Assembly: GCA_017643395.1 (NCBI GenBank)
Contig: JAEPNP010000004.1
Location: 295,745-359,744 of the forward strand
DNA from: Rhodothermales bacterium
GTDB taxonomy: Bacteria > Bacteroidota > Rhodothermia > Rhodothermales > UBA10348
DNA length: 64,000 nucleotides
Reading direction: 5' to 3'
Part shown: positions 34,642-43,323 of the stretch, piece after piece
How the letters are laid out: each line of letters starts with the position of its first letter
Numbering within the stretch: the first letter of the stretch is position 1
Made by a program: the position numbers and the translations under genes
The notes under the pieces: model-generated
The model's database searches: none
Told to the model about the DNA's origin: nothing
The model's input: only the letters and a program-made list of their open reading frames with translations

Positions 34642-34836
34642 AAAGGTTCTAAAACGGGGGCGTTGTGAACCTTTCAGCGCCCGAAACGCGGGCAGAAGTT
34701 CTAAATCGGGGGCGTTGTGAACCTTTCGGCGCCCGAAACGCGGGCAGAGGTTCTAAATCGGAGGCGTTGTGAACCTTTCAGCGCCCGAAACGCGGGCAGA
34801 GGTTCTAAATCGGGGGCGTTGTGAACCTTTCAGCGC
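34642..34836 (+). repeat. Tandem array of 52-bp hairpin-forming units (about 3.7 copies)
   Basis: Units begin at 34645, 34697, 34749 and 34801 with an exact period of 52 bases. The first three are full and nearly identical (a few substitutions), and the fourth is complete for 36 bases and then diverges. Each unit holds two inverted repeats: GGTTC...GAACC (extended to AAAGGTTC/GAACCTTT in unit 1) with a G-rich loop containing CGGGGGC, and GCCCG-AAACG-CGGGC. There is no unique spacer between units, so this is not a CRISPR array. The array lies between the epimerase gene and the tRNA genes; no long reading frame that looks like a gene crosses it. The strand is arbitrary. Confidence 0.9.
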
Positions 34837-35017
34837 GCCTCGGTTCCGATGGGCGGAGGGAAGCGTGCTTTCGGGGTGCGTCACGCTGGAGTCACCCCGC
34901 GTACGGGATTTACTCCGGGCCCAAGGGGCCCTCCGTCAGTCGCATGCGCACGCTGCGCGTGCTTATAGCTCGTGTGAACCGCTACGGGTTCGAATCCCCC
35001 CATTCCCGAAAATAGCG

Positions 35018-35049
35018 CGCCCCGATCCAGGTTTAGCTGGATCGGGGCG
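35018..35049 (-). terminator. Probable rho-independent terminator of the tRNA operon
   Basis: A perfect 13-bp stem (CGCCCCGATCCAG / CTGGATCGGGGCG) with a 6-base loop begins eight bases after the 3' end of tRNA-Glu. On the minus strand it is followed by CGCTATTTTC, a short U-rich tail. Position and stem strength fit termination of the tRNA-His/tRNA-Glu transcript. Confidence 0.7.
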
Positions 35050-35056
35050 TGCAGAG

Positions 35057-35129
35057 TACCGCGTACGGGATTTGAACCCGTGTTACCGGCGTGAAAGGCC
35101 GGCGTCCTAGACCCCTAGACGAACGCGGC
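35057..35129 (-). tRNA. tRNA-Glu (anticodon TTC)
   Basis: A 73-base cloverleaf on the minus strand: acceptor GCCGCGT/ACGCGGT (one G-U closing pair), D-arm with GTCTAGGGGTCTAGGAC, anticodon loop CTTTCAC giving TTC, and a T-arm ACGGG-TTCAAAT-CCCGT. Its sequence closely follows bacterial tRNA-Glu. The discriminator base is A and CCA is not encoded. It lies 36 bases downstream of tRNA-His. Confidence 0.96.
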
Positions 35130-35165
35130 ATTGAGCCAGCTCCTGTCGGCGGCATGACTCATTGG

Positions 35166-35240
35166 GGTGACCGAGGGGATTTGAACCCCCGACCTCCAGG
35201 GCCACAACCTGGCGCTCTAACCGACTGAGCTACGGCCACC
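35166..35240 (-). tRNA. tRNA-His (anticodon GTG)
   Basis: A minus-strand cloverleaf with the extra G at position -1 that marks tRNA-His, acceptor GTGGCCG/CGGTCAC, D-arm GTAGCTCAGTCGGTTAGAGC, anticodon stem-loop CCAGG-TTGTGGC-CCTGG giving GTG, and T-arm GGGGGTTCAAATCCCC. The discriminator base is C, as expected for His. It is the first gene of a two-tRNA unit with tRNA-Glu. Confidence 0.96.
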
Positions 35241-35253
35241 GTGGAGCAAGACT

Positions 35254-35290
35254 GATAATATATCGTCCGTGAACCCGGAGTCTCCACCTC
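35254..35290 (-). promoter_or_regulatory. Candidate promoter of the tRNA operon
   Basis: Upstream of tRNA-His, on the minus strand, is an AT-rich hexamer TATATT (plus positions 35257-35262) in an otherwise GC-rich stretch, about 17 bases before the mature tRNA end. That is a suitable place for a -10 element with a short leader. I see no convincing -35 element, so the call is weak. Confidence 0.3.
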
Positions 35291-35323
35291 CTCGGGTTGA
35301 GGATTGTTGAAATTGATCCGCCG

Positions 35324-35344
35324 GGCCCGCAGCCAGACCGGGCC
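35324..35344 (-). terminator. Possible terminator hairpin after the PorZ-like gene
   Basis: An inverted repeat GGCCCG/CGGGCC with a 9-base loop lies eight bases beyond the stop of the PorZ-like gene. It is followed on the minus strand by GATCAATTTC, which is only mildly U-rich, so termination is plausible but unproven. Confidence 0.35.
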
Positions 35345-35351
35345 GAAACCG

Positions 35352-37679
35352 CTATCGAATCACCGCCAGCCTGCCGTAGGAAGCGCCCTGCCCATCGTCC
35401 CCGACGGCGATGACGAGGTACATGCCCGTCGGCACCGGGCTTCCGTCCATCGCGCGCCCGTTCCAGCGCGCGCGCCCCCCGCGGGAGGCGAACGCGGCCA
35501 CGGTGTCTCCACTCGGCGTGACGATGCGCACCTGCGCAGACTCGACGAGACCCTCGATGACCACCTCTTCCCCTCCTCGCGCCGGATTAGGGTAGACGAA
35601 CAGGTCACCGGCGGACTCGACCGGCGCAATGGCCCCGCCGTCATAGCTCAAAAGCCCCCTGTCTGTCGCAAAGAACACGCGTCCGCTGGCAGGGTCCACG
35701 GAAACAGACAGCACGTTATCGGAAAACAGCGGCGACGAGTCGGTTGAGAAGTGGTCCACCAGGTCGTACCCACGCTCGACCTCCTCGATCAGCCAGGCGC
35801 CCTCATTGGTCGCCACCCAGAGCCGGTTGGCGGGATCCACGGCCAAATCGTTGACCTGCAGCCCGAAGAGCACATACCCACCCCGACTCCGATCTGCCCA
35901 TCGAGGCCATTGAGCGAAAGCCAAGGGGTCCCGTGCGACCACGCCGGTGTTGACGAAAAACGCCAGGCCCGTGTCAGTGCCGATCCACACACGCCCGTCC
36001 CGATCCTCAACGACCGCCGAGACACGCGGTGAAGGCAGACCTGAACCGTCGGCTCCGGGTGCATCAAAGAACTGGAACGAGTCGTCGGACTCATCATCCG
36101 GCGTGGACCCGGTGTCCAATACCATCAGGCCGCGCACCGCGTTGAAGTTGTTCTCGCTGCGAACAATGATCCATTTCTGATCAAAGGCGTCGACGAAGAT
36201 GTCTGCATAGGCCGTCGCCCGAACCGAGAGCCCATCGCCCACATAGGGCCCAAGCGCCGTCCATTCACCATCCGCGCTGCGCACGTGCAGAGGGCGCGCA
36301 CTGGCGCGCGTGGTGATCCACATATTGTCCTCCGAGTCAGCTGCCAGGCCTCCGACGATCACGAAGTCCGTCGACCCGCTGCTCGGGAGGAGAGACGAGT
36401 TCGAGGGACCGAACCGATCGAGACTTCCGTCCGGAGCAACACGCGCAGCCCCCGCCCCCTCGGACCCGATCCAGCCGTTGCCGGCGGCGTCGGTGGCCAC
36501 GTTCAGCCAACTCCCCGTTCCTGCCAGCTCTGCGACCAACGCGGGCGTGAAGGCCGTCCACGAGCCGTCCGGGCTCAGTCGGTGAAACCCGCTCCCCGCC
36601 TCCGTGGAGCCGCCTGCGAAGAGCGTCCCGTCCGGGGCAATGGCCAGATTTGAGAACTGCGTCTCCCCCGGCCCGTCCGGCACGACAACCTGATCCACGC
36701 TTACCTGCCCCGCGCCCCCCACCGAAACCCGCAGCAAGCCGCCGAACTCGTCGCCGACCCAAGCCGAGGAGGCACCGGTCACGACCACGCCGGTCGGGTC
36801 AATGAACCCGGGGATGGCGAGGATCTGGCCCTGGCCACCGGCCGAAATCTGGAACATATTGAAGCGCTCCACACCGAAGAGGCGATCGCCCAGTACGTCC
36901 ATGCGACGAATTCCGGACGACGACACAAACTTGCGCTCATAGGTGTCCGGCCCGCGACGGGCGTACAGGTCCACCGATGAACCGACGTACAGGAGTCCAT
37001 CGAAATACGCCAGCGCGGTCGCGTCATCCCGCGACCCCATGAAGGCGGACGCTTCGTTTCGCCAGGACGCGGGGTCCTGCAAGTTGAGACCCGCCGCGAG
37101 CGGCGCAAACGCCAACCCTTCATCGGTCGCGGCCCAGATGTGCGCTACACCGTTCTCATCGGGCGCCACCAGCACATCGTTCACCGAAATTGCCGCCGAG
37201 AACGATCCCAATCGCGTGAACGAGTCCCGCACTTCATTGCGCGCCGGGTCAAACACCACGATGCCGAAATCGGTGGCCACCAGCACGGAGTCTCCCAGTA
37301 CGCTCACCCGGTTGATGCCTCGAGCGGCGAACTGGTCGGCCCGTTCGATGTCGCGGAAGGTGGTGACTGCGCCCGTTTCAGGGTCCAGCTTGTCAAATAC
37401 CCCACTCGAATATCCAACCCACACCACGCCGCGCACCGCATCGGCTTCGATGGTGCGGGTTTCCACGCTCGCCAGCCCATCGATCACCGAGTATCGCACG
37501 ACCTCGCCCGACTCGGAAAAGCTGAATACGCCACCTTTGGTCGCAGCCCACAGCGTACCGCCGTCCGCATCAACCGCCAGAATCGAACGATAGGATGTGT
37601 GGGCCTGCCAGCCCGGGCTGACCTGGGCACCGGCTGGAAGCACAACCAGTGCCAGAAGCACCAAGAGGATGGATCGCAT
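35352..37679 (-). CDS. PorZ-like two-propeller protein with C-terminal T9SS-type sorting domain
   Basis: A 775-residue exported protein (signal peptide [19 protein letters not shown]). The body is built of repeated propeller blades of the two-component-regulator type (LWAATKGGVFSFS, VWVGYSSGVFDKLD, HIWAATDEGLAFAP, VWIGTDTGLAFFV, LWVATNEGAWLIEE), enough for two beta-propellers. A C-terminal beta-sandwich starts at LFVYPNPARGGEEVVIEG. Length and layout match PorZ, the T9SS surface component of Porphyromonas (about 776 residues), whose own C-terminal domain is retained. The N-terminal WQAHTSYRSI motif also fits. It may instead be a secreted propeller of unknown role. The ATG overlaps the stop of ribH by one base (TGATG). 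Confidence 0.72.
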   Translation of the reverse strand: MRSILLVLLALVVLPAGAQVSPGWQAHTSYRSILAVDADGGTLWAATKGGVFSFSESGEVVRYSVIDGLASVETRTIEADAVRGVVWVGYSSGVFDKLDPETGAVTTFRDIERADQFAARGINRVSVLGDSVLVATDFGIVVFDPARNEVRDSFTRLGSFSAAISVNDVLVAPDENGVAHIWAATDEGLAFAPLAAGLNLQDPASWRNEASAFMGSRDDATALAYFDGLLYVGSSVDLYARRGPDTYERKFVSSSGIRRMDVLGDRLFGVERFNMFQISAGGQGQILAIPGFIDPTGVVVTGASSAWVGDEFGGLLRVSVGGAGQVSVDQVVVPDGPGETQFSNLAIAPDGTLFAGGSTEAGSGFHRLSPDGSWTAFTPALVAELAGTGSWLNVATDAAGNGWIGSEGAGAARVAPDGSLDRFGPSNSSLLPSSGSTDFVIVGGLAADSEDNMWITTRASARPLHVRSADGEWTALGPYVGDGLSVRATAYADIFVDAFDQKWIIVRSENNFNAVRGLMVLDTGSTPDDESDDSFQFFDAPGADGSGLPSPRVSAVVEDRDGRVWIGTDTGLAFFVNTGVVARDPLAFAQWPRWADRSRGGYVLFGLQVNDLAVDPANRLWVATNEGAWLIEEVERGYDLVDHFSTDSSPLFSDNVLSVSVDPASGRVFFATDRGLLSYDGGAIAPVESAGDLFVYPNPARGGEEVVIEGLVESAQVRIVTPSGDTVAAFASRGGRARWNGRAMDGSPVPTGMYLVIAVGDDGQGASYGRLAVIR

Positions 37680-38140
37680 CAGCCGTCCAGTTGGCGAAGC
37701 AGGTCGACCATTTCAATTGCCGCCACGGCGGCCTCAGCACCCTTGTTGCCCGCCTTGGTCCCGGCGCGCTCGATGGCCTGCTCGATTGTGTCGGTGGTGA
37801 TCACGCCGAAGATGACCGGCACATCGTCGGAGGCGGAGCCCACTCCCTTTGCGGCCTCTCCGGCCACGAAGTCATAGTGCGACGTGGCACCGCGGATCAC
37901 GGCGCCCAGTGCAACGATCGCATCAAAGTTGCCCGAGCGCGCCATGCGCTTGGCTACAAACGGGATCTCGAATGCTCCCGGGCATCGCACGACGGTCACG
38001 GCGTCCATGTCCGCTCCGTGTCGCCGGAGTGCATCCAGTGCACCCTCCAGAAGGCGATCCGTGATGAACTCGTTGAACCTGCTGACTACGATGCCGAAAC
38101 GGGCATCCCCGGGAGCGAGCCGGCCCTCGATCTGCTGCAT
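37679..38140 (-). CDS. ribH: 6,7-dimethyl-8-ribityllumazine synthase
   Basis: A 153-residue enzyme, the normal size for lumazine synthase, which condenses 5-amino-6-ribitylaminouracil with 3,4-dihydroxy-2-butanone 4-phosphate in the penultimate step of riboflavin synthesis. Signatures: [42 protein letters not shown] with the catalytic His, and [24 protein letters not shown]. The start is the ATG at 38140; the frame continues upstream to 38362 but without homology. There is no FMN riboswitch in the short leader. Its stop overlaps the start of the PorZ-like gene. No other rib gene is in the window. Confidence 0.95.
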   Translation of the reverse strand: MQQIEGRLAPGDARFGIVVSRFNEFITDRLLEGALDALRRHGADMDAVTVVRCPGAFEIPFVAKRMARSGNFDAIVALGAVIRGATSHYDFVAGEAAKGVGSASDDVPVIFGVITTDTIEQAIERAGTKAGNKGAEAAVAAIEMVDLLRQLDG

Positions 38141-38207
38141 GCCGTGCGCGATTGGTGACCGCGCCCTCACGCGGCCCGGCTCAGCGATGTTCCACGGCTC
38201 AACCAGC

Positions 38208-38244
38208 AAAAAGGCCCGTCCCGCCAATCGGCGAAACGGGCCTT
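38208..38244 (-). terminator. Rho-independent terminator after the choice-of-anchor B gene
   Basis: A stem AAGGCCCGT/ACGGGCCTT (38211-38219 with 38236-38244) with an inner CGCC/GGCG pair is followed on the minus strand by TTTTT. It lies 22 bases beyond the stop at 38266 and before ribH, so it separates these two transcription units. Confidence 0.88.
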
Positions 38245-38265
38245 CTGCATGAGAGCATGAGCAGA

Positions 38266-40578
38266 CTAGGTGTCGATCTCCTTCTGCTTGAGCACAAACA
38301 GCCCGTTTGAGCCGCCGGTCACGATGATCGTACCGCTCTTGAAGTACGGGTAGTTGCTCCACGAACCGCCTGCGCCCCCGACCGGGGAGGTGTCGAAGTA
38401 GGCAATCTCCACCGGTGCCGTGGGATTCGAAATGTCCAGCACGCGGAAGCCCGCACCGTAGTTGGACTGGTACATGATGTTGCCACGGATGTAGAGGTTG
38501 TGATCCGTCTCCGTGGTCGTCGCGATGTGCTCGCCGACCAGCACAGGCTCGTCGAGATCGGCCAGATCCCAGATCAACGTGCGCGTCCCGTCGACAAGGC
38601 CGCGGGGCTCATCGCCCTCATCATTCATGTAGAAGTAGCGATGATCTTCCGTCAGCCAGCCCTGGTGGGCGTACGCCACGTTCGGGTAGGAGGCGATGGA
38701 AATCGAGGTCGGATTCGACTTGTCCGTCACATCCGAGATGGACAGCGCCGTCTCATTGGAGCCGAGGCAGATCTCACGGCCTGCGTAGTCCGCATCCGGG
38801 CCGCGGTAGACCACACACTGTGCGTCGTGCGAGTAGCCCGTGCCGCGACGACCCGAGTTGCCGTCTGCGAAGCAGCCCGCAAACTGCGGATTGGCCGGCT
38901 CGCTGATATCAATCATGTGCAGACCACCGCCGCAGGTTTCGCCACCGGAGCTGTTGCCCACGGCGTACGCAAACCCGGTCTCCTCATTGATCACGATGTT
39001 GTGTGAGCTCGCGATGCCGTCGTAGTAGGCGGTCATCTCGTACTCGATGGGCGTGCCCTCGAAGTCGCGCAGCTGCCGCAGGTCAAACACCTGCATGCCA
39101 TGCTGATTGGCACCGTCTGCCACGATGTACGCGTGGTCCATGTACACCTTCATGTCACGCCAGACGCTCGGGCGTGCCGTGTCCGTGAGCATGAGGGTTC
39201 CAATCAGGACCGGATTCTCCGCGTCAGTCACGTCAACAAATGACGTCTGGTTGGTCAGCCCAACCAGCGCGTACTCGCGACCGGTTTCCGGGTCTTCCCA
39301 GCCCCAGATGTCGTTGGTGCGGATGCCGCGCTGGGCTCCGAGGTCTTCCATGTTCATGAAGGACAGCATGTTCACGTCCTTGCACGGGAACGCGCCAGCC
39401 TGGTCCTCCTCACACTCCACGGTTCCGCCGTACACGGACGCGTACCCCGGCGGGTCATGGTAGAAGTAGTTGCCCTGGTCCCACTGCCCGTCGGCAATCG
39501 CATACGGCACGGCCACACCGGAACGGTTCTCCTGCCCCAGCGCGCCCACAACGGCGACCTGGTCATTGACGGCGATGGTCGAGCCGAACCGTGCGTTCTC
39601 GTCCAGTCCCATTGGACCGATCGTCGTGGAGCCTACGATGTCCTCGTTCTCGACCTTGAATGCGTAGATGGTCCCGCCACCCGGCTCACGCGGCGCGCCG
39701 ATCAGCACGTGATCAGCCCCGTAGGCGATCGTCGAGCCGAACTGCCCACGCGGACCGGAGATAAACGGCGCAAACCGGCCGCCAAACTGCCAGTTGCCTT
39801 CCGGGTCGAGTGCAAAGAACGCTGCCGAACCCATGCCGCCATCGTGCCCCGGCATGCCGACCGTCAGATAGGAGTCGGTCATCATCAGCGCTCCGCCGAC
39901 ACCGGAGCCCTCGCGGGAGAACGGAACCTCGAGGGTGCCCGGATCGCCCCAGGACTCACCGTCGAACTTCCAGGTCCAGACCATGCCCTGCTGGCCGTTC
40001 GCGAACGAGGCGCTGATGGCCAACTGACCCTCCGTCAGCGCAATCGCCGTCGGGAATCCGCGCAGCGGCTCCTCCCCTTCGTACGCCGGCACGAGTTCTC
40101 CAAGCGCCGTCCAGCCATTGTCGTCGCTCCAGCGATAGGCCCAGGCACTGCCCGCGCTGCGGAATCCGCCGGAGACAGCGACCACAAGGTGGTTGCCGAC
40201 CATGGTGACCTGCCCGCCGAATCCATCGACCTCCTCGGTCAACGAGCCCGCCTGGGTCCACATTCCGTCGGCACCTTTCTGGAAGAAGTGCACGGAGTTC
40301 GCGCCTGGGGCGCCGACCGCCATCCAGTCGCCGGTTATCGAGACTGACCGGCCAAACCGGTCACCATCGGCTGCTTCGCTGGCGGAAAGTGCCTGGAATT
40401 GCGTCCAGGTCCCGTCATCTGCCTGGGTGTAGGCATAAAGCATGCCTGGGGAAAGATCGTTTGTCGCGCCGCCGGCGATCACCTGATCGCCGGAGACCGC
40501 AACCGTGGCTCCGAACTGCCCGAAGGCCGGGGCCGCAACCAGCGCTACCAGCGCCAGCAGAGAAAAAAGCCGCTTCAT
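38266..40578 (-). CDS. Choice-of-anchor B family secreted protein with FG-GAP-like repeats
   Basis: A 770-residue exported protein with signal peptide [20 protein letters not shown]. Residues 20 to about 370 contain repeats of the FG-GAP/integrin-alpha kind ([58 protein letters not shown]). The second half is the choice-of-anchor B domain: [60 protein letters not shown] and [18 protein letters not shown]. In other species this domain is followed by a cell-surface anchor; here the protein ends at [10 protein letters not shown] with no sorting domain. The ATG at 40578 is fixed by the signal peptide. A terminator follows the gene. Confidence 0.85.
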   Translation of the reverse strand: MKRLFSLLALVALVAAPAFGQFGATVAVSGDQVIAGGATNDLSPGMLYAYTQADDGTWTQFQALSASEAADGDRFGRSVSITGDWMAVGAPGANSVHFFQKGADGMWTQAGSLTEEVDGFGGQVTMVGNHLVVAVSGGFRSAGSAWAYRWSDDNGWTALGELVPAYEGEEPLRGFPTAIALTEGQLAISASFANGQQGMVWTWKFDGESWGDPGTLEVPFSREGSGVGGALMMTDSYLTVGMPGHDGGMGSAAFFALDPEGNWQFGGRFAPFISGPRGQFGSTIAYGADHVLIGAPREPGGGTIYAFKVENEDIVGSTTIGPMGLDENARFGSTIAVNDQVAVVGALGQENRSGVAVPYAIADGQWDQGNYFYHDPPGYASVYGGTVECEEDQAGAFPCKDVNMLSFMNMEDLGAQRGIRTNDIWGWEDPETGREYALVGLTNQTSFVDVTDAENPVLIGTLMLTDTARPSVWRDMKVYMDHAYIVADGANQHGMQVFDLRQLRDFEGTPIEYEMTAYYDGIASSHNIVINEETGFAYAVGNSSGGETCGGGLHMIDISEPANPQFAGCFADGNSGRRGTGYSHDAQCVVYRGPDADYAGREICLGSNETALSISDVTDKSNPTSISIASYPNVAYAHQGWLTEDHRYFYMNDEGDEPRGLVDGTRTLIWDLADLDEPVLVGEHIATTTETDHNLYIRGNIMYQSNYGAGFRVLDISNPTAPVEIAYFDTSPVGGAGGSWSNYPYFKSGTIIVTGGSNGLFVLKQKEIDT

Positions 40579-40659
40579 TGGGTGGGTGCGGTTTAAAAGT
40601 GATAAGCCCAGTAAGGTAGCCACTTCCGGGCGATGGGTACAGAGGCAATCCCACGCCTC

Positions 40660-41481
40660 TCAGGCCCAGATCTGCACCGGGTCCATGAGACGCTCAAGCC
40701 TCGGCGGTGGCGGTTGAAACTGGCCCAGTCGTTCGGCCTCTTCCTCGAACCGCCCGTGGAAGTCGGACCCGCCGCCGCACATCAACCCTTCCCGATCTGC
40801 CAAGTCCTGGTAGTACACCTCCAGATCGACGTCGTGTGAGGGGTGCCTGACCTCGACGGCATCCAGGCCCTGCTCCATAAGTGCAAGGACGGTGCGATGC
40901 GGGGTCCAGTGGCCCGGGTGAGCGAGCACGGATACGCCGCCTGCAGCCCGAATCGCGGCTATCCACTCTTCGGCCGATGGGGCCTGAAGGCGCACGAACG
41001 CCCCGGCACCGCGGGCGAGATACAGGTCAAATGCCGATCGGATATCCGGCACGTGTCCCCCATCCACCAGCGCCGACGCCAGATGCGGCCTGGTGACCAC
41101 GCCACCAGCCTGCGCCTCGACCGATTCCCAATCCACGCCGACTCCGAGCGCGCCCAGCCGGTCCAGAATGGCCTTGGCCCGCTCCTGCCGGCGGGACCGC
41201 ATCGCCCGAATCAACTGCTGCAACTCCGCGCTCTCCGGGTCAATGCCCAGGCCCAGAAGGTGCACGTCATCGGTGCCGACCGAGGCAGAGGTTTCGATCC
41301 CCGCGATCACCCGTACTCCTTGCGCCGCGGCCGCCTCTTTGAGCGCCGAACCGAACGCTCCGGTCGTGTCGTGATCCGTAATGGCCAGGGTGCGCACGCC
41401 CCGACCCGCGGCCGTTCGGACCAGCTCCTCCGGCGAAAGCATGCCGTCCGATGCCGTGGTATGAGCGTGCAGTTCAATCAA
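40660..41481 (-). CDS. PHP-domain phosphoesterase (YciV / RNase AM-like)
   Basis: A 273-residue metal-dependent phosphoesterase. The PHP motifs are complete: ELHAHTTASDG (7-17 region), AITDHDTTGA, the glutamate in IAGIETSA, VLAHPGHW and GGGSDFHG. Family members such as YciV/RNase AM cleave 3',5'-nucleoside bisphosphate and 5' ends of short RNAs. The start is a TTG at 41481 because the first motif begins only four codons later; no ATG is available in that position. It is divergent from the HIT-protein gene with 47 bases between starts. Confidence 0.87.
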   Translation of the reverse strand: MIELHAHTTASDGMLSPEELVRTAAGRGVRTLAITDHDTTGAFGSALKEAAAAQGVRVIAGIETSASVGTDDVHLLGLGIDPESAELQQLIRAMRSRRQERAKAILDRLGALGVGVDWESVEAQAGGVVTRPHLASALVDGGHVPDIRSAFDLYLARGAGAFVRLQAPSAEEWIAAIRAAGGVSVLAHPGHWTPHRTVLALMEQGLDAVEVRHPSHDVDLEVYYQDLADREGLMCGGGSDFHGRFEEEAERLGQFQPPPPRLERLMDPVQIWA

Positions 41482-41528
41482 TTAGTCTGGGCCCGTGGCT
41501 ACCTTGACGCCAGGCAATCACACCCGGA

Positions 41529-42029
41529 ATGGAGCATCTCTGGAGCCCCTGGCGCACGCAGCATGTCGAGGAGTGGTCGCGGAAGCCGGCCGGTGAGAAA
41601 GGATCTCTGTTCGAGCGGCTGGCCGCCGAGGATCGTGACGAGGAGAATCTCATCCTCTGGCGCGGCGAGACCTGCTTCGTCATCATGAACCTGTACCCGT
41701 ACAACAACGGGCACTGCATGATTGTGCCCTATCGGCGTATTGAAGCGTTCAGGGAGATGACGGGCGATGAGCGCCGCGAAGCGTTCGACACCGTCGACCG
41801 TGTGATCGGCTGGCTCGAACAAGCGCTATCGCCGGACGGGTTCAACGTGGGCGTCAACCAGGGCGAGGCGGCCGGAGCGGGCATCCCGGACCATCTGCAT
41901 GTGCACGTGGTGCCGCGGTGGCAGTCGGATACCAACTTCATGCCCACCACTGCGCAGACCAAGGTCATCCCGGAGGCCTTGCGCAGCACCTACGCCAAGC
42001 TGCGCGCGGCGATCGCGGAGGAGGCATGA
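41529..42029 (+). CDS. HIT family nucleotide hydrolase/transferase (Ap4A phosphorylase-like)
   Basis: A 166-residue protein with the histidine triad HLHVHVVPRW near its C-terminus and the N-terminal MEHLWSPWRTQHVEEW, a pattern typical of HIT proteins related to ATP adenylyltransferase (Ap4A phosphorylase) of actinobacteria and Bacteroidota. LYPYNNGHCMIVPYRRI forms the sheet before the triad. These enzymes cleave dinucleoside polyphosphates or nucleotide phosphoramidates. The gene overlaps the DUF72 gene by four bases (ATGA). Confidence 0.9.
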   Translation: MEHLWSPWRTQHVEEWSRKPAGEKGSLFERLAAEDRDEENLILWRGETCFVIMNLYPYNNGHCMIVPYRRIEAFREMTGDERREAFDTVDRVIGWLEQALSPDGFNVGVNQGEAAGAGIPDHLHVHVVPRWQSDTNFMPTTAQTKVIPEALRSTYAKLRAAIAEEA

Positions 42030-43096
42030 GCAGTGAATCGGTCGATGCGCGCCGCGAGCGCATCGCGCAGTTCGACTTCCGGGAGCTGGCGCCGTTTGTG
42101 CGATTCGGCACAGCGAGTGATCGTTATGCCGGCTGGATCGGGCAGATCTACCCGGAGGCGGAGTACGCCACGCGCACTCGAGGCCGAAACCGCAAACTGG
42201 GCGGCAAGACCTTTCGCGAAGAGCAGGTGCCCATCGATTCGGTGCGGCACTACTTCGAGCACTTCGAGGTGCTGGAGCTCGACTTCACGTTTTACAGGCC
42301 TCTGCTGGAAGCGGACGGCACGCCGGGCAATAACCTGGGCGTGCTGAGGGAATACGCGGACAACGCGCCCGAACATGCGCGCTTCCTGCTGAAGGCGCCG
42401 CAGACCTACTTCGTGCGCAAGCTCCGCCGGGGCTCCCCGCCGGTGTGGGAGCCGAATCCGGACTACCTGAACGCCGAGGCGTGCAACGCCCATTTCATCG
42501 ACCCGGCCATCCGGGTCCTGGGGAGTCGGCTGGAGGGATTCATTTTCGAGCAGTCGTACGTGAAGCAGTCGGAGAGCCCATCGCCCGAGGGCAATGTGGC
42601 GGAGTTGGCTGAGTTCTTCGGGGCGCTGGATCGCCGTGTGCAGGCGCATCTGGAGCTCCGGTCTTCGCATCTTCTGGTCGATGCCTACTTCGACTGGCTT
42701 GCGGCCGAGGGTCTCGGGTTCGTCTTTAGCCACTGGTCCTGGCTGCCGCCCATTCGCGAGCAGTGGGCCATGTGCGGCAAGCGATTCAGTGCGGCCAACG
42801 AGCGCGTGGTGGCCCGCCTGCTGACCCCGTTGCGCATGAGCTATGCAGACGCGTACGCGCTTTCGCACCCGTTCGACAAGCCCGCCGAGAAGCTCGAGGG
42901 CTCACGCGGCACGCACCGCATGGTCATGGATGCGACCGCGCTGGCGTATCAGGGGCTCCTGCAGGGGCACACCGTGGACCTGATCCTGAACAACCGGGCC
43001 TACGGCAACTCGCCGATGCTCGGGCAGCTGATTGCAGGGAAGATCCTGGACGAGGAGGTGCGGCGGTTCGTGGAGGGCTCGGGAGGCGCGTTGTAG
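42026..43096 (+). CDS. DUF72 family protein
   Basis: A 356-residue protein starting at the ATG overlapping the HIT gene's stop. DUF72 features are visible: FGTASDRYAGWIGQIYP near the N-terminus, the TFYRPL stretch, ARFLLKAPQTYFVRK, and an LELRSSHLL region in the barrel core. DUF72 proteins have a TIM-barrel-like fold and no established activity; some resemble sugar-isomerase barrels. This copy is longer than the usual 240 to 280 residues because of an extra C-terminal segment with KLEGSRGTHRMVMD and NRAYGNSPMLGQLIAG. Function unknown. Confidence 0.8.
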   Translation: MSSESVDARRERIAQFDFRELAPFVRFGTASDRYAGWIGQIYPEAEYATRTRGRNRKLGGKTFREEQVPIDSVRHYFEHFEVLELDFTFYRPLLEADGTPGNNLGVLREYADNAPEHARFLLKAPQTYFVRKLRRGSPPVWEPNPDYLNAEACNAHFIDPAIRVLGSRLEGFIFEQSYVKQSESPSPEGNVAELAEFFGALDRRVQAHLELRSSHLLVDAYFDWLAAEGLGFVFSHWSWLPPIREQWAMCGKRFSAANERVVARLLTPLRMSYADAYALSHPFDKPAEKLEGSRGTHRMVMDATALAYQGLLQGHTVDLILNNRAYGNSPMLGQLIAGKILDEEVRRFVEGSGGAL

Positions 43097-43102
43097 AAGA
43101 GC

Positions 43103-43222
43103 CCCGCCCGATTCCACTCAGGCCCGCCTTATCACCCGCCGCGAAGTGGACAATGGCGACCGTTTTCCACCCCACAATTGGCGCGAACCAGGGCCGGGTG
43201 GGATAGTCCCGCCCGATTCCAC
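43103..43222 (+). repeat. Direct repeat CCCGCCCGATTCCAC in a non-coding stretch
   Basis: The same 15 bases occur at 43103-43117 and 43208-43222, with further TTCCAC words between them. The 227 bases between the DUF72 gene and the next gene (43324) otherwise show no coding sequence. The ATTCCAC word also recurs near 61065 and 61170. Confidence 0.7.
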
Positions 43223-43323
43223 GTTGACAGCTGGTTGCACCCCGCGGCGACGGTGGGGGGCAACTCTCCCCGAATCACCGGGACCGAAACGTCACCGGCA
43301 TGGACATCACCGTCTTTACCGGC

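Larger units (their letters stand above)
34535..35056. other. Intergenic region without a recognised protein gene
   Basis: This 522-base stretch separates the epimerase gene (reading left) from tRNA-Glu. It holds the upstream region of the epimerase gene, the 52-bp repeat array (34642-34836), a tRNA-like T-arm sequence near 34981-35000 and the hairpin at 35018-35049. An open frame of 113 codons starting at 34769 crosses the repeats but its product is low-complexity and frame-independent of any family I know, so I do not call it a gene. Confidence 0.7.

Noticed and set aside
34642-34836. CRISPR array
   Set aside because: Units are contiguous 52-bp copies with no unique spacers, and no cas gene is present in the window.
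38141-38207. FMN riboswitch before ribH
   Set aside because: The leader between the terminator and the ribH start is too short and lacks the conserved FMN-aptamer sequences.
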